A DNA stretch of 41,290 bases from Halobacteriales archaeon QS_4_69_34 (GCA_003021045.1 PXRN01000019.1:1-41290), one strand, 5' to 3'; positions 31,545-40,154 are shown, numbered from the stretch's first letter. Notes: a model not told the origin generated them from the sequence alone. Translations and numbers: made by a program.

Positions 31545-32131
31545 GACCCCGGCCTTCACGCGGTCGTGTCGCCGCCGGGCCACGCTCCGGGGACCGTCTA
31601 TCGCGGCCTCGCTGCTCACGAGTCGCCCCCCGGACGACGACGGCGGGAGGGCCGCCCGCCCGGGGACCGTTCGTCGGGAGCGGCGGGCCGAATCGGGGGG
31701 AGTCGACGGCTGGACCCGCCCTCCGGTGGGAGCGTGGGTTTCTCGGCAACACCCATCCGTCAGCCCCCGTCGGCCCGCCTTCGGCGTCGGTCTCTCAGCG
31801 ATACCATCGTCGGTCGGAGTCCGTCGTCCGTGACGTCGATCATCACTGGTGTTCTCTCGTCGACCCTCCTCCATCGATTTGCCATCACCCCTTCCTATGT
31901 CGTCCGGATGCGGGCCCGGTCGGAAGCGGGTACGGAGCGGGTCGACCGTGTCGGCCTACTCCCCGGCCTGTAAAAAAGAACGCCCTTTCTCACGCAGGGT
32001 GAAAGAGAGGGGTTTTTCTCAGCCCGTCACTTCGCCGGGCCGGATCGATCCGGCGACGACCGACGGAGGGATCTCTCACCGGCGATGGAGCGGTGCGAGC
32101 CACTTACGGCGGGCCGTCCACAGACACTTCC
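31545..32131. other. Divergent upstream region of the sulfotransferase operon and dphB
   Basis: No recognised gene. The left part may encode an N-terminal extension of the sulfotransferase or be untranslated leader. At 31970-32020 an unusually AT-rich patch contains TAAAAAAG, an imperfect inverted repeat (CCCTTTCTCAC and GTGAAAGAGAGGG) and GTTTTTC. It could hold promoters for both directions or a regulator site. The dphB promoter itself is ACTTACG at about 32101-32107. Confidence 0.4.
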
Positions 32132-32998
32132 ATGCTCAGCTTCGTCGGCCTCGGGCTCTACGACGAGCGATCGATCACCCTGGAAGGGCGGGACGCGATC
32201 CGGAGCGCGGACCGCGCTTTCGCCGAGCGCTACACCAGCACGCTCGCCGGTGCGACGATCGACGACCTCGAGGCCCACCACGGCGTCGCCATCGCACTCC
32301 GCGACCGGGCGGGCGTCGAGAGGGACCCGGAGCCGATCCTCGACGCCGCCGAGACGGGCCACGCCGCCTTCCTCGTCGGCGGCGACCCGATGGTCTCGAC
32401 CACCCACGTCGACCTGCGGCTCCGGGCCCACGAGCGCGGAATCGAGACGCGCGTCGTCCACGGTACGACCGCCCGGACGGTCGCGGGCTCGCTCACCGGC
32501 CTCCAGAACTACCGCTTCGGGAAGGCGACGACGCTCCCCTTCCCCCGGTCGGGACGGCGCGCGAGCGGTCCGGGGGGCGAGGGATCTGACGACCCGGCGG
32601 ACGCCGGCCCGGACGACGCGGTTGACGACGGCCCGGTGGGCACGCGGCACGACCCCGGGACGGTTCCCGTCCCCGACAGCGTGCTCGGAGCCATCGGGGA
32701 GAACCGCGAGCGCGGGCTGCACACGCTGGTCTACCTCGATATCGACGCCGAGCGGGAGCGCTACATGGACGCGAGCGCCGCCGCCGGCCGACTCGCCGCT
32801 CCGCTCGACGATCCCCTCGGCGTCGTCGTCGCGCGGGCGGGGAGTCCGAAGCCGGTGGTGGCCGCCGGCCGGCTCTCGACCCTCGCAGACCGGGCGTTCG
32901 GCGGTCCACTCCACCTGCTCGTCGTGCCGGGCGAACTCCACCACCTCGAAGCGACGGCGCTCCGGGAGCTGGCCGGTGGGCCCGCCGAGTTGCTGTAG
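32132..32998 (+). CDS. dphB: Diphthine synthase
   Basis: A 288-residue tetrapyrrole-methylase-fold methyltransferase that methylates the modified histidine of elongation factor 2 during diphthamide synthesis, using SAM. It starts MLSFVGLGLYDERSITLEGR, with FAERYTSTLAG, AAFLVGGDPMVSTTHVDLRL, GSLTGLQNYRFGKATTLPFP, RGLHTLVYLDID, and HLLVVPGELHHLEATAL. About 30 extra residues, Gly/Asp-rich, are inserted after LPFPRSG, which makes it longer than the usual 260. The ATG at 32132 has a TATA-like box 28 bases upstream. Its stop codon touches the stop of the convergent artA gene (TAGCTA). Confidence 0.95.
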   Translation: MLSFVGLGLYDERSITLEGRDAIRSADRAFAERYTSTLAGATIDDLEAHHGVAIALRDRAGVERDPEPILDAAETGHAAFLVGGDPMVSTTHVDLRLRAHERGIETRVVHGTTARTVAGSLTGLQNYRFGKATTLPFPRSGRRASGPGGEGSDDPADAGPDDAVDDGPVGTRHDPGTVPVPDSVLGAIGENRERGLHTLVYLDIDAERERYMDASAAAGRLAAPLDDPLGVVVARAGSPKPVVAAGRLSTLADRAFGGPLHLLVVPGELHHLEATALRELAGGPAELL

Positions 32999-33988
32999 CT
33001 ACCCGTTCCCGTCGGCACGGACGTCGGCGCGCTCGCCCATCGCGCCCGTGCGGCCGCCGACACCCATCGCGCTCCGGAGGTCGTACTCGCTGCCGGTCGC
33101 TACGAACAGGACGTCCTCGACGACGACGAGCAGTTCGGGGAGTTCGCGCACGACGAGCCACGTGATCCCGACGAGCGCGACCACCGAGAGGCTCTGGGCG
33201 AGGATCCGGTCGGCGACGAGATAGGAGACCTTGTAGGGATCCTCGATTCCGAAGGCCGTCATGAGGAGATCGGGATAGAGGTGGAACTGCTGTGTGCCGA
33301 ATCCGAGCCCGATGAAGACGTTACGGACGAGATTGAGGGCGTAGATGACGGGCACGGAGACGGCGAGCGCCCGGGCCTTCCGGGCCAGCGGGGCTTCGGT
33401 GGCCGCGATGAGCCCGCCGAAGATCGCCATGCTGCCGAGGCCCGTACACGCGAGCAGGATGGTGTAGGTGATCCGGTGGCCCGTGGGATCGACGAACAGG
33501 AAGGTGTTCCGGTAGGCCGCGTACTCGCCCCCGGGGACCGCCGTTCCCGGGACGACCGTCGGCTCGGGACCGACGAGCGCCATCAGGAACTCCGTCTGTC
33601 GGGTGACGGCCTCGATCAGGACCTCCGCGAGGGGCGGGATCGTCTCGAAGGGGACGAACACGAGTCCCATCGCCGCGATCGCCCGCGAGAGGACGAACAG
33701 CGAGTCCCGGCCGCGCGCGAGCAGGAACCCCACGTAGAGGCTCGCCGGAACGGCGACGAGGGTTCCCGCTCCCTCGACGATGCTCTTCTGGACGAACGCG
33801 AAGTGATGGAGCAGCGAGAGCCAGAACAGCGCGAACGCGATCCACGCACCGACGGTCACCGCCCGTGCAGCCGGATGCTCGCGCCAGCGGGCCAGCGCGC
33901 CGGCGGTGAAGGCCGCGATCACCACCCACGCGAGCGGATCGGCGAACCGGCCGAGCCGGGCCAGCCCGTCGAGCAGCGCACCGAGCAT
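32999..33988 (-). CDS. artA: Archaeosortase A
   Basis: A 329-residue membrane enzyme with about eight helices that cleaves PGF-CTERM tails and links surface proteins to membrane lipid. The catalytic residues seen in characterised ArtA are all present with the right spacing: Cys181 in LLACTGLGSMAIFGG, Arg222 in YALNLVRNVFIGLGFG, and Arg261 in LVADRILAQS (offsets of 41 and 80 from the Cys). QQFHLYPDLL lies between the two Arg. The start at 33988 (MLGALLDGL) is fixed by a CTATATG box 28 bases upstream. A cognate substrate with a GPGFG tail is encoded at 15776-17227. The C-terminus is a charged cytoplasmic tail. Confidence 0.95.
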   Translation of the reverse strand: MLGALLDGLARLGRFADPLAWVVIAAFTAGALARWREHPAARAVTVGAWIAFALFWLSLLHHFAFVQKSIVEGAGTLVAVPASLYVGFLLARGRDSLFVLSRAIAAMGLVFVPFETIPPLAEVLIEAVTRQTEFLMALVGPEPTVVPGTAVPGGEYAAYRNTFLFVDPTGHRITYTILLACTGLGSMAIFGGLIAATEAPLARKARALAVSVPVIYALNLVRNVFIGLGFGTQQFHLYPDLLMTAFGIEDPYKVSYLVADRILAQSLSVVALVGITWLVVRELPELLVVVEDVLFVATGSEYDLRSAMGVGGRTGAMGERADVRADGNG

Positions 33989-34011
33989 GATCGCCAGGAC
34001 GCCGACGGCGG

Positions 34012-34018
34012 CTATATG
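34012..34018 (-). promoter_or_regulatory. TATA box of artA
   Basis: Minus-strand CATATAG, centred 27 bases before the ATG of artA, in a GC-rich spacer between artA and the GMC oxidoreductase gene. It indicates that artA has its own leaderless transcript although it follows another minus-strand gene by only 52 bases. Confidence 0.65.
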
Positions 34019-34040
34019 CCTGTCGTCGTCGGCTCCGGCA

Positions 34041-35828
34041 TCAGGCTCCCCCAAGCGGTTCGTCGACGCCCCCGAAGTACCGTTCGGCCATCCGCTCGGC
34101 CGTCCGGAGTGCCAGCGCCTGCCCGGAGTGGGTCGGGTTCGCGCCGCCGACGCCGTTGGGCAGCGCCGAGTGGTCGGCGACGAACAGGCGATCGACGTCG
34201 TGTGCCTCACAGCCCGCGTCCAGCACCTTGCCCATCGCCATCGAGGACTGCATGTGGAGCAGGATCGGCGCGGCGTCGGCGCGGTGGACGTGTGTCGCGC
34301 CGGCCTCGCGGAGTATCTCGGCGGCGCGGACCGCGAGGTCGTCACGGCGAGCGTCGTCGTCGGGATGGGGCTCCCACTCGACGAGCGGGACGGGACCGTG
34401 TTCGTCCGTCGTCGATTCGTCGACCGAGACGCCGTTTGCCTGCCGTGGCCGGTCGTCGGTGTGACAGATGAGCGTCAGCGTCCGGCGGTAGTCGGCCATC
34501 CGTTCTTTGAGTTCGCGCCCGGCGAGCCGACCGCAGGTGTCCCACGGCTCGCCCGCCGTATCGCGGTCGAAGCTCCACTCCCCCTGCCCGGCGGCGTACA
34601 TCGTCGTCGCGGTGAGGCCGGGCGCGAAGGTGTTGACCGCGATGCCGCCCGCCCCGGGCACGTCGACGCGCGCGCCGGCGGCCTGTCCCTGGTGGGGCTC
34701 GACGGCCGGCTGGCCGACCAGTGTCTCGGTGGTCGCCGAATCGAAGACGCCGGCGACGAAATCGAACCAGTGGGTCGTCAGTCCCTTGCCGACCCAGCCG
34801 TCGTCGGGCAGGCCCGAGTTGAGCCAGAGCCGGGGCGTCTCGATACAGCCCGCGGCGAGGACGACCGCGTCGGCGTGAACTCTCTCGACTGTGCCGGCCC
34901 ACGTGTCGCGGAACTCGACGCCGGTCGCCGCGACGGGGCCGGGACCGCCCGCGGTGAGCACCTGCGTCGCGAAGGCGTTCGGCCGGATCTCGACGTGGCC
35001 GGTGTCGAGCGCCCGCGGCACGAGCGAGACGTTCGAGGACCGCCTCGCGCGCTCGCGCACCGGTGCGCCGCGTGGGTGGGGCCCACCCTGGTGTTCGTGT
35101 GCCGCGAGGGTGTCGCCCTCGTAGTCGGGATAGCGGTACTCATCGGTCGCGCTCTCGCCCTCGCCGCCCGCGCTCTCCCCGTCTCTCTCACCACCGTCGC
35201 CCATCAGTCGCTCGTCGGGCTGGAGGATGGCGTTCGGGAACGGCCGGTAGCCCTCCGAGGTGACGTTGTAGCCGTCGGTGCGCTCGTAGCCGGCGCGGCG
35301 AGCGCCCTCGAAGAAGACCGCCGCCTTGGGGGTCGTCGGCGCGGGTTCGATCGGATGGACCGCCTCCAGCCGCTGGTAGTACGGCACCAGTTGGTCGTAA
35401 TCGATGGGCCAGTGGGGCTGCTCGTCGATCGCCGGGACGAACGCCCGCGGGTGGTTCCCGTAGTAGTGCTGGGTGGTGCCGCCGACGCCCGCCACCTGCG
35501 TGATGACCGCCTGCTGGGGGATGGCGCGCTGCCACGGCGAGCGCTCGGCGTCGGCCGGGCCCCAGCGGAGCTTCCCGGCCACGGGATCGTTCATCTCGCC
35601 CTCCCGTGCGGTGAACTGCTCGTCGTAGCGCTCGCCCGAGAGGTCCCCGGGGTCGGTCGAGGATTCTCCGCCGGGCGCGTCGTTCGGCGCGGCCCACCTC
35701 TCGTTCCCGTAGAACGGCCCGGCCTCCAGGATCGTGACGTCGACGCCGAGCTGGCCGAGCCGCCACGCCAGTGCCGGGCCGTCGCCGCCCGCGCCGACCA
35801 CGACGACGTCCGTCTCGCGTTCGCGCAT
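34041..35828 (-). CDS. GMC-family FAD oxidoreductase
   Basis: A 595-residue flavoprotein of the glucose-methanol-choline family. The FAD-binding GAGGDG (12-17) is in TDVVVVGAGGDGPALAWRLG; then GVGGTTQHYYGNHPRAFVP, VLAAGCIETPRLWLNSGLPD, and the C-terminal block LLHMQSSMAMGKVL, ADHSALPNGVGGANPTHSGQ, ALALRTAERMAERYF with the His/Asn pair region. It oxidises an alcohol or sugar; the acceptor and substrate are unknown. A charged, low-complexity stretch around EGESATDEYR is inserted in the middle. Its ATG overlaps the stop of the upstream small-subunit gene (ATGA), as in gluconate dehydrogenase-type pairs. No Tat signal is seen. Confidence 0.92.
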   Translation of the reverse strand: MRERETDVVVVGAGGDGPALAWRLGQLGVDVTILEAGPFYGNERWAAPNDAPGGESSTDPGDLSGERYDEQFTAREGEMNDPVAGKLRWGPADAERSPWQRAIPQQAVITQVAGVGGTTQHYYGNHPRAFVPAIDEQPHWPIDYDQLVPYYQRLEAVHPIEPAPTTPKAAVFFEGARRAGYERTDGYNVTSEGYRPFPNAILQPDERLMGDGGERDGESAGGEGESATDEYRYPDYEGDTLAAHEHQGGPHPRGAPVRERARRSSNVSLVPRALDTGHVEIRPNAFATQVLTAGGPGPVAATGVEFRDTWAGTVERVHADAVVLAAGCIETPRLWLNSGLPDDGWVGKGLTTHWFDFVAGVFDSATTETLVGQPAVEPHQGQAAGARVDVPGAGGIAVNTFAPGLTATTMYAAGQGEWSFDRDTAGEPWDTCGRLAGRELKERMADYRRTLTLICHTDDRPRQANGVSVDESTTDEHGPVPLVEWEPHPDDDARRDDLAVRAAEILREAGATHVHRADAAPILLHMQSSMAMGKVLDAGCEAHDVDRLFVADHSALPNGVGGANPTHSGQALALRTAERMAERYFGGVDEPLGGA

Positions 35829-36484
35829 CAGCGCTCGCTCCCGCCGGACTCGTGTTCGCCCCCAGCGTCGTCCTCGCTCTCTCCGGCGTCGTCCTTTCTC
35901 ATCTCCGACTCGTACTCGTTTTCCTCGAACGCCTCGATTTCGTAACCCATCCCGACGGGATAGCCCTCGGCTGGCCCCGGGTAGTCGGCCTGCCGCCACC
36001 CGAGCGACCGTGTCTCGCCCGCCGCGGCGGTGGCTTCCGAGTAGTAGACGAACTGAACGAGGACGGGCAGCGAGCCCGCGAGGTACGTGACGACGCCGAG
36101 GCCGGCGTCGTCGAAGCGGTCGGCGATTCGAGCGAACGCGCCCTCCTCGCCCTCCAGCAGCCCGAGCGCGCGCAGGCGGTCCCGCCGCGAGAGCCGCGCG
36201 AAGACGCCCCGGGAGAACGCTTCCGCGGGCGCGTTCAGCCCGTCGGTCGCCCGCCGGCGGAGGAGTAGCTCCACGGCGGCGGCATCGAGCAGTGCCGCGA
36301 CGACCGTCGCCAGGGGCACCCTGCTCTCCCCTTCGAGAAAGCGGTTCGTCCGCTCGACGACCGCCGCTTCGAGGCTGACGTCGAGGCCGCCGGGGACGTG
36401 TTCCTCGCCGCGGCTGGCCAGCCCCGGCGTCTCGGGAACGATCGCGTCGACGAGCGCGGCGAACGTCCCCTGGGTGTAGCTCAC
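35828..36484 (-). CDS. Gluconate 2-dehydrogenase subunit 3-like small subunit
   Basis: A 218-residue protein starting GTG at 36484 (SYTQGTFAALVDAIVPETPG), with the small-subunit pattern LVDAIVPETP, a helical middle (FSRGVFARLSRRDRLRALGL) and YPGPAEGYPVGMGYE near the end, followed by an acidic tail. Such proteins accompany GMC oxidoreductases and assist folding or electron transfer. It overlaps the GMC gene by one base. Typical members are Tat-exported but no twin-arginine signal is visible here, so the pair appears cytoplasmic. Only one GTG start is available in this frame; no TATA box lies close, so it probably shares an upstream transcript. Confidence 0.8.
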   Translation of the reverse strand: MSYTQGTFAALVDAIVPETPGLASRGEEHVPGGLDVSLEAAVVERTNRFLEGESRVPLATVVAALLDAAAVELLLRRRATDGLNAPAEAFSRGVFARLSRRDRLRALGLLEGEEGAFARIADRFDDAGLGVVTYLAGSLPVLVQFVYYSEATAAAGETRSLGWRQADYPGPAEGYPVGMGYEIEAFEENEYESEMRKDDAGESEDDAGGEHESGGSER

Positions 36485-36638
36485 GGGCGGATCAGCTCCA
36501 GCGGCGTGGTCGTCGCTCCGTTCGTCGCCGTCTCGGCTTGGTCGCTGAACACGACACCCTCTGGCCGGCCCCCGCTGTTAAAGCTAACTCGGGCGACGGC
36601 GCCCGACTCAAGAGAGGAGGACGGAAGTGTGGGCGGCG

Positions 36639-37553
36639 TCAGAGCCACGGGGCGCGCTCGACGAGCGCGTCGTCGCGCTCGCCCGCGGCCGAGGAGTCGG
36701 GTCCGTCGTCGGCCGCGGTGTTCGCGGCGTCCGCGCTCGCGGCCTCGCCACCGGTGGCCGGACCGTCCGCGGCCGGGGCGCTCGCGTCGGTCTCCCCATC
36801 CACGGCCGGCCGCGGCGTCGTGGAGCCGTCCGGGTCGAACGCAAACAGTGCCGTGACCCCGAGGACGGCGAGCGCCACGGGCGCGTCGGTCGGGATGAAC
36901 CCGAGCACCGACAGCGTGAGCACGCCGAGCGCGACCGCGCTGCCGAACCGGAAGCGATCGAGGTCGACGACGTCTTCGAGCCACGGACCACAGCGTGCGA
37001 GCGCGAGTGCGAACGCCACGGCGACGCCGGCGGCCGCCCCACCGCGAACGAGGAGAGCGGGATCGAGCGTCGTCACCAGTTCCGCGCCGGCGGGGTCGAG
37101 GCTGGCGAGCATCCCGAGGCCGACGATCACCGCCGGGCGGGGCAGGTACTCGCCGACCCGTGCGCTCGCGGTCGTGGCCGCGACCGCGAGGATCACGAGC
37201 GCCGCGAAGCGCTCGAAGACGGCGAGATCGAGCGCGCTGGCGATCGTGGGCGCGAGCGCCGTCTCGACGGTCGCCAGCACGAGCAACCCGGCTCCGACGG
37301 CGAGCACCGTCCGGCTCCGCTCGCGGGGCGTGCCGTCCATCTCCGCGAGGATCACCGCGACGGTGGCGCTCCCGCCGAACACGAGGAGGCCGACCTCGAC
37401 GACGCCCGCCGGGTCGGCGAGCGCGCCGGCGAGCACCAGCGCCGGGAAGATGCCGTCGACCAGCGGCAGGAACATGACGGTCGCCAGGAGGCGTGCCGGG
37501 CCGCCCGCTCGCTGTTCGAGCCGGCGGGCGGTCGGACGTCGGGAGTCACTCAC
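36639..37553 (-). CDS. Haloarchaeal multi-pass membrane protein (DUF5794-like)
   Basis: A 304-residue membrane protein with about seven hydrophobic segments (VMFLPLVDGIFPALVLAGAL; VVEVGLLVFGGSATVAVIL; AVGAGLLVLATVETALAP; FERFAALVILAVAATTASA; and others). It ends in a 65-residue Ala/Asp/Gly-rich acidic tail. It matches a haloarchaea-specific family of unknown function. The start is a GTG at 37553 (SDSRRPTARRLEQR). It is the first assured gene of a minus-strand run that continues to the GMC genes after a 154-base gap. A TATA-like box lies 270 bases upstream at 37822. Transport or sensing roles would be guesses. Confidence 0.75.
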   Translation of the reverse strand: MSDSRRPTARRLEQRAGGPARLLATVMFLPLVDGIFPALVLAGALADPAGVVEVGLLVFGGSATVAVILAEMDGTPRERSRTVLAVGAGLLVLATVETALAPTIASALDLAVFERFAALVILAVAATTASARVGEYLPRPAVIVGLGMLASLDPAGAELVTTLDPALLVRGGAAAGVAVAFALALARCGPWLEDVVDLDRFRFGSAVALGVLTLSVLGFIPTDAPVALAVLGVTALFAFDPDGSTTPRPAVDGETDASAPAADGPATGGEAASADAANTAADDGPDSSAAGERDDALVERAPWL

Positions 37554-37797
37554 GGCTCACGGCCGGGGCCGCTCCCGTGGCCCGTGGGTGGTGTGGGCCG
37601 CGACGGACACACGGCGTGCCGTCGCGTGCCGCGCCCCGCCTCGCCGGAGCTCGTGTCCCCGTCACGTCGCCGCGTCGGGGCCACCCGAACGCCGCCGGTG
37701 TGATCGAGAGCGCGGTGGGTTTCCGAAAACGGTCGCCGGAGCCGTCGCTGCGGCCTCGGTCGACACCACGCGCCTGCCGTGGACTGGCGGCGTCCAT
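37546..37797 (-). CDS. Possible small leaderless ORF upstream of the membrane protein
   Basis: An 83-codon open frame begins with an ATG at 37797, exactly 28 bases after a TATA-like CTTATG, and its stop overlaps the GTG of the membrane-protein gene by eight bases. Spacing is what a real leaderless first gene would show. However, the protein (MDAASPRQARGVDRGRSDGS...) is Arg/Gly/Ala-rich and matches no family I know, so it may simply be a leader region. It lies in a 379-base stretch (37554-37932) with no other gene. Confidence 0.25.
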   Translation of the reverse strand: MDAASPRQARGVDRGRSDGSGDRFRKPTALSITPAAFGWPRRGDVTGTRAPARRGAARDGTPCVRRGPHHPRATGAAPAVSRE

Positions 37798-37821
37798 GGT
37801 ACTGGCAAATCGTGTCCCGAT

Positions 37822-37828
37822 CATAAGC
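37822..37828 (-). promoter_or_regulatory. TATA-like box on the minus strand
   Basis: Minus-strand GCTTATG in a GC-rich region, the most promoter-like sequence upstream of the DUF5794-like gene. It would start a transcript near 37797 running into that gene and possibly into the GMC pair. The guaB promoter, CTTTTTACGG on the plus strand at about 37904-37913, is a separate, convincing site. Confidence 0.45.
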
Positions 37829-37932
37829 GTTCTGTGAGAGGTGCCCCCACGAGGCTCGCACGCCCGGGCTCCCCGCTCGGTGGCCGACACCGGTCTCGGA
37901 ACGCTTTTTACGGCGGCTCGCACACGGCTTAC

Positions 37933-39420
37933 ATGGCGACCGACAGTTCTGAAGCACCCTTCACCGCGAAGCTCCGCGCCCCGGAGGCGCTCACGTTCGA
38001 CGACGTGCTGCTCCGGCCCAAGGAGAGCCACGTCGAGCCCGACGAGGCCGACACCACGACGCGGGTCTCGACGTCCGTCGAGCTGCCGATCCCCGTGCTC
38101 TCGGCGGCGATGGACACCGTCACCGAGAGTACGATGGCGATCGCGATGGCCCGCCGGGGCGGGTTGGGCGTGCTCCACCGCAACATGGACGTCGAGCGCG
38201 TGGTCGAGGAGGTCGAACGCGTCAAGCGCGCCGACGAGCTGATCATCCACGAGGTCGTGACGGCGGACCCCGAGCAGACGGTCAGAGATGTCGACGAGAT
38301 GATGGAAGAGGCGGGCGTGAGCGGCGCGCCCGTCGTCGACGACGCGGGCGAGGTGCTCGGGATCATCTCCTCGACCGACGTCCGGCCCTACCTCGAAGTC
38401 GGCGAACGGGACGCCGTCCGGGAGGCGATGACCGACGAGGTGATCACCGCGAGCGAGGACGTCACCCCCCGCGAGGCCCTCGAGCTGATGTACGAGCACA
38501 AAATCGAGCGCGTCCCGCTCGTGGACGAGGAGAACCGGCTCACGGGGCTCGTGACGATGCAGGGAATCCTCCAGCGCCGCGAGTACGACGCCGCGGCCCG
38601 CGACCCCGAGGGACGGCTCCGGGTGGGCGTCGCCGTCGGCCCCTTCGAGGACGAGCGCGCGCGGGCCGTCGACGGCGCGGGCGCGGACGTGCTGTTCATC
38701 GACTGTGCGCACGCCCACAACCGCGACGTCGTCGACGCGGCCCGGGAGGTCGCCGACGGCGTGGCGGCGGACGTGGTCGTCGGCAACGTCGGTACCCGGG
38801 AGGCCGCCGCCGACGTGGTCGAGTTCGCCGACGGCATCAAGGTCGGCATCGGCCCCGGCTCGATCTGCACGACGCGGGTCGTCACCGGTGCGGGGATGCC
38901 CCAGGTCTCGGCCGTCGCGCAGGTCGCCGACGTCGCCGCGCCCCGGGGCGTGCCCGTCATCGCCGACGGGGGCATCCGCTACTCCGGCGACGCCATCAAG
39001 GCGATCGCGGCGGGCGCGGACGCCGTCATGCTGGGTTCGTACTTCGCGGGCACCGACGAGGCACCGGGGAGGGTGGTCACGATGAACGGCAAACGCTACA
39101 AGCAGTACCGGGGGATGGGTTCGGTCGGCGCGATGCAGTCGGGCGGCGGCGACCGCTACCTCAAGGAGGCCGACGAGGACGAGGAGTTCATCCCGGAGGG
39201 CGTCGAGGCCGCGACGCCGTACAAGGGCTCGGTCGAGAGCGAGCTTTTCCAGCTCGTCGGCGGGATGCAGAGCGGGATGGGCTACGTCGGGGCCGAAACC
39301 GTTCCGGCGTTCAAGGAACGCGCGGAGTTCGTCCGGGTCTCGCCCGCGGGCCAGACGGAGGGCCACGCCCACGACGTCGTGATCACCGACGAGGCTCCCA
39401 ACTACAGCCCGGACCGGTAG
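37933..39420 (+). CDS. guaB: IMP dehydrogenase
   Basis: A 495-residue enzyme converting IMP to XMP with NAD, the first step to GMP. It has [40 protein letters not shown], two CBS domains inserted at about residues 100-220 ([40 protein letters not shown]), the catalytic loop [15 protein letters not shown] with Cys312, [31 protein letters not shown], and a C-terminal [18 protein letters not shown]. The ATG at 37933 lies 28 bases after a CTTTTTACGG box. It is full length and monocistronic. Confidence 0.97.
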   Translation: MATDSSEAPFTAKLRAPEALTFDDVLLRPKESHVEPDEADTTTRVSTSVELPIPVLSAAMDTVTESTMAIAMARRGGLGVLHRNMDVERVVEEVERVKRADELIIHEVVTADPEQTVRDVDEMMEEAGVSGAPVVDDAGEVLGIISSTDVRPYLEVGERDAVREAMTDEVITASEDVTPREALELMYEHKIERVPLVDEENRLTGLVTMQGILQRREYDAAARDPEGRLRVGVAVGPFEDERARAVDGAGADVLFIDCAHAHNRDVVDAAREVADGVAADVVVGNVGTREAAADVVEFADGIKVGIGPGSICTTRVVTGAGMPQVSAVAQVADVAAPRGVPVIADGGIRYSGDAIKAIAAGADAVMLGSYFAGTDEAPGRVVTMNGKRYKQYRGMGSVGAMQSGGGDRYLKEADEDEEFIPEGVEAATPYKGSVESELFQLVGGMQSGMGYVGAETVPAFKERAEFVRVSPAGQTEGHAHDVVITDEAPNYSPDR

Positions 39421-39529
39421 GCCCGAGCACGCAGGAACACTGAAACCACCGTCCGAGCAGGGCTCATGCCGAGATGGGGCCAAACGGGAGCGATGGCACA
39501 GCGGGCCGGGCCCATCGTGGGGACCGGAC

Positions 39530-39734
39530 GTGACGGACGGCAAGCCGCGCATTGAGGGACGGTACATTACTGTGCTCCATCCACGAGCGGGTCGAGGGCC
39601 GTACGTTCGACCTGCGGGCGGTCGCCAACGAGTACGATCTCGACATCGCGGACGTCCACCGCGCGCTGACGGGACGGGATTCGACCCACGTGAAGACGTC
39701 CGGAGTGTTGTTTCGCTGCGCTCCCGGCGCGTGA
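39530..39734 (+). pseudogene. DUF433-like protein fragment, frameshifted
   Basis: One frame reads TDGKPRIEGRYITVL; a second, one base off, continues as SIHERVEGRTFDLRAVANEY then DLDIADVHRALTGR. Together they match the core of DUF433 proteins (GKPRIEGTRI, then a helix-turn-helix-like EYDLDVADVYRALAYY). Relatives are small proteins often paired with DUF5615 toxins. The N-terminal strand before GKPRIEG and the tail after RALT are missing, so it is a fragment as well as frameshifted near 39573. No partner gene is seen. An insertion-like scar or remnants of the pair were not found. Confidence 0.7.
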
Positions 39735-39794
39735 GTTCTCTCGTTCAGACCCCACCGTGACCGCGTTGCTCGTCACGTCCGTTCCTCACGAACG

Positions 39795-39868
39795 CGGGCC
39801 GGGAGGGATTTGAACCCCCGACCGTCTGATTAAGAGTCAGACGCTCTGCCTCACTGAGCTACCGGCCC
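39795..39868 (-). tRNA. tRNA-Lys (anticodon CTT)
   Basis: A 74-base minus-strand tRNA: acceptor GGGCCGG/CCGGCCC, D arm TAGCTCAG, anticodon stem GTCTGA with loop CTCTTAA (anticodon CTT), and T arm GTTCAAATC. Discriminator base G; CCA not encoded. A TATA-like CGTATTTGC lies 27-35 bases before the 5' end (39895-39903). No intron. Confidence 0.97.
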
Positions 39869-40154
39869 ACGCGTATCGGTTCACGGTGGCGGGGGCAAAT
39901 ACGTTGTCCTTCGCGGTGTCCGGAGCCGAACGACCGATGGGACGGCGGTCACGGGCGAGCCGTTTCCTGCGACGCGTCGCCGGGGAGGGCCTTCCTCCGG
40001 ATCTTTGCGAGCCGCGGGGGTGTCGCTTCCTCGGCCCGTGCGATCGATGCCCGCGGGCAGAGGGCGAGGGGCGTAGCCTTTCCAGTCCGGACTTTCAGGG
40101 GGTCGGCGGAGCGAGTGTGGCACGAACGACGGCGCACTTCCCGGCGAACGGGGG
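39869..40154. other. Intergenic stretch between tRNA-Lys and tatC
   Basis: Apart from the tRNA-Lys promoter, 286 bases with no recognised gene. A perfect 10-base palindrome AGTCCGGACT lies at 40084-40093. A plus-strand frame from 39886 contains CEPRGCRFLGPCDRCP, a cysteine-rich motif, but it runs on into the antisense of tatC and has no promoter. I can assign nothing here. Confidence 0.4.

Noticed and set aside
31545..31874. N-terminal 110-residue extension of the sulfotransferase.
   Set aside because: Arg/Pro/Gly-rich, not family-like, and without a well-spaced promoter; a downstream GTG gives a normal N-terminus. It cannot be fully excluded.
32996..33001. TAGCTA palindrome between dphB and artA as a possible terminator or site.
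   Set aside because: It is simply the two stop codons of convergent genes touching.
33906..35945. A 679-codon plus-strand frame opposite the GMC oxidoreductase.
   Set aside because: Antisense shadow; no motif, and the GMC protein has FAD and C-terminal signatures.
37546..39567. A 673-codon minus-strand frame opposite guaB.
   Set aside because: Antisense shadow of guaB; only the last 83 codons have any promoter support, listed separately with low confidence.
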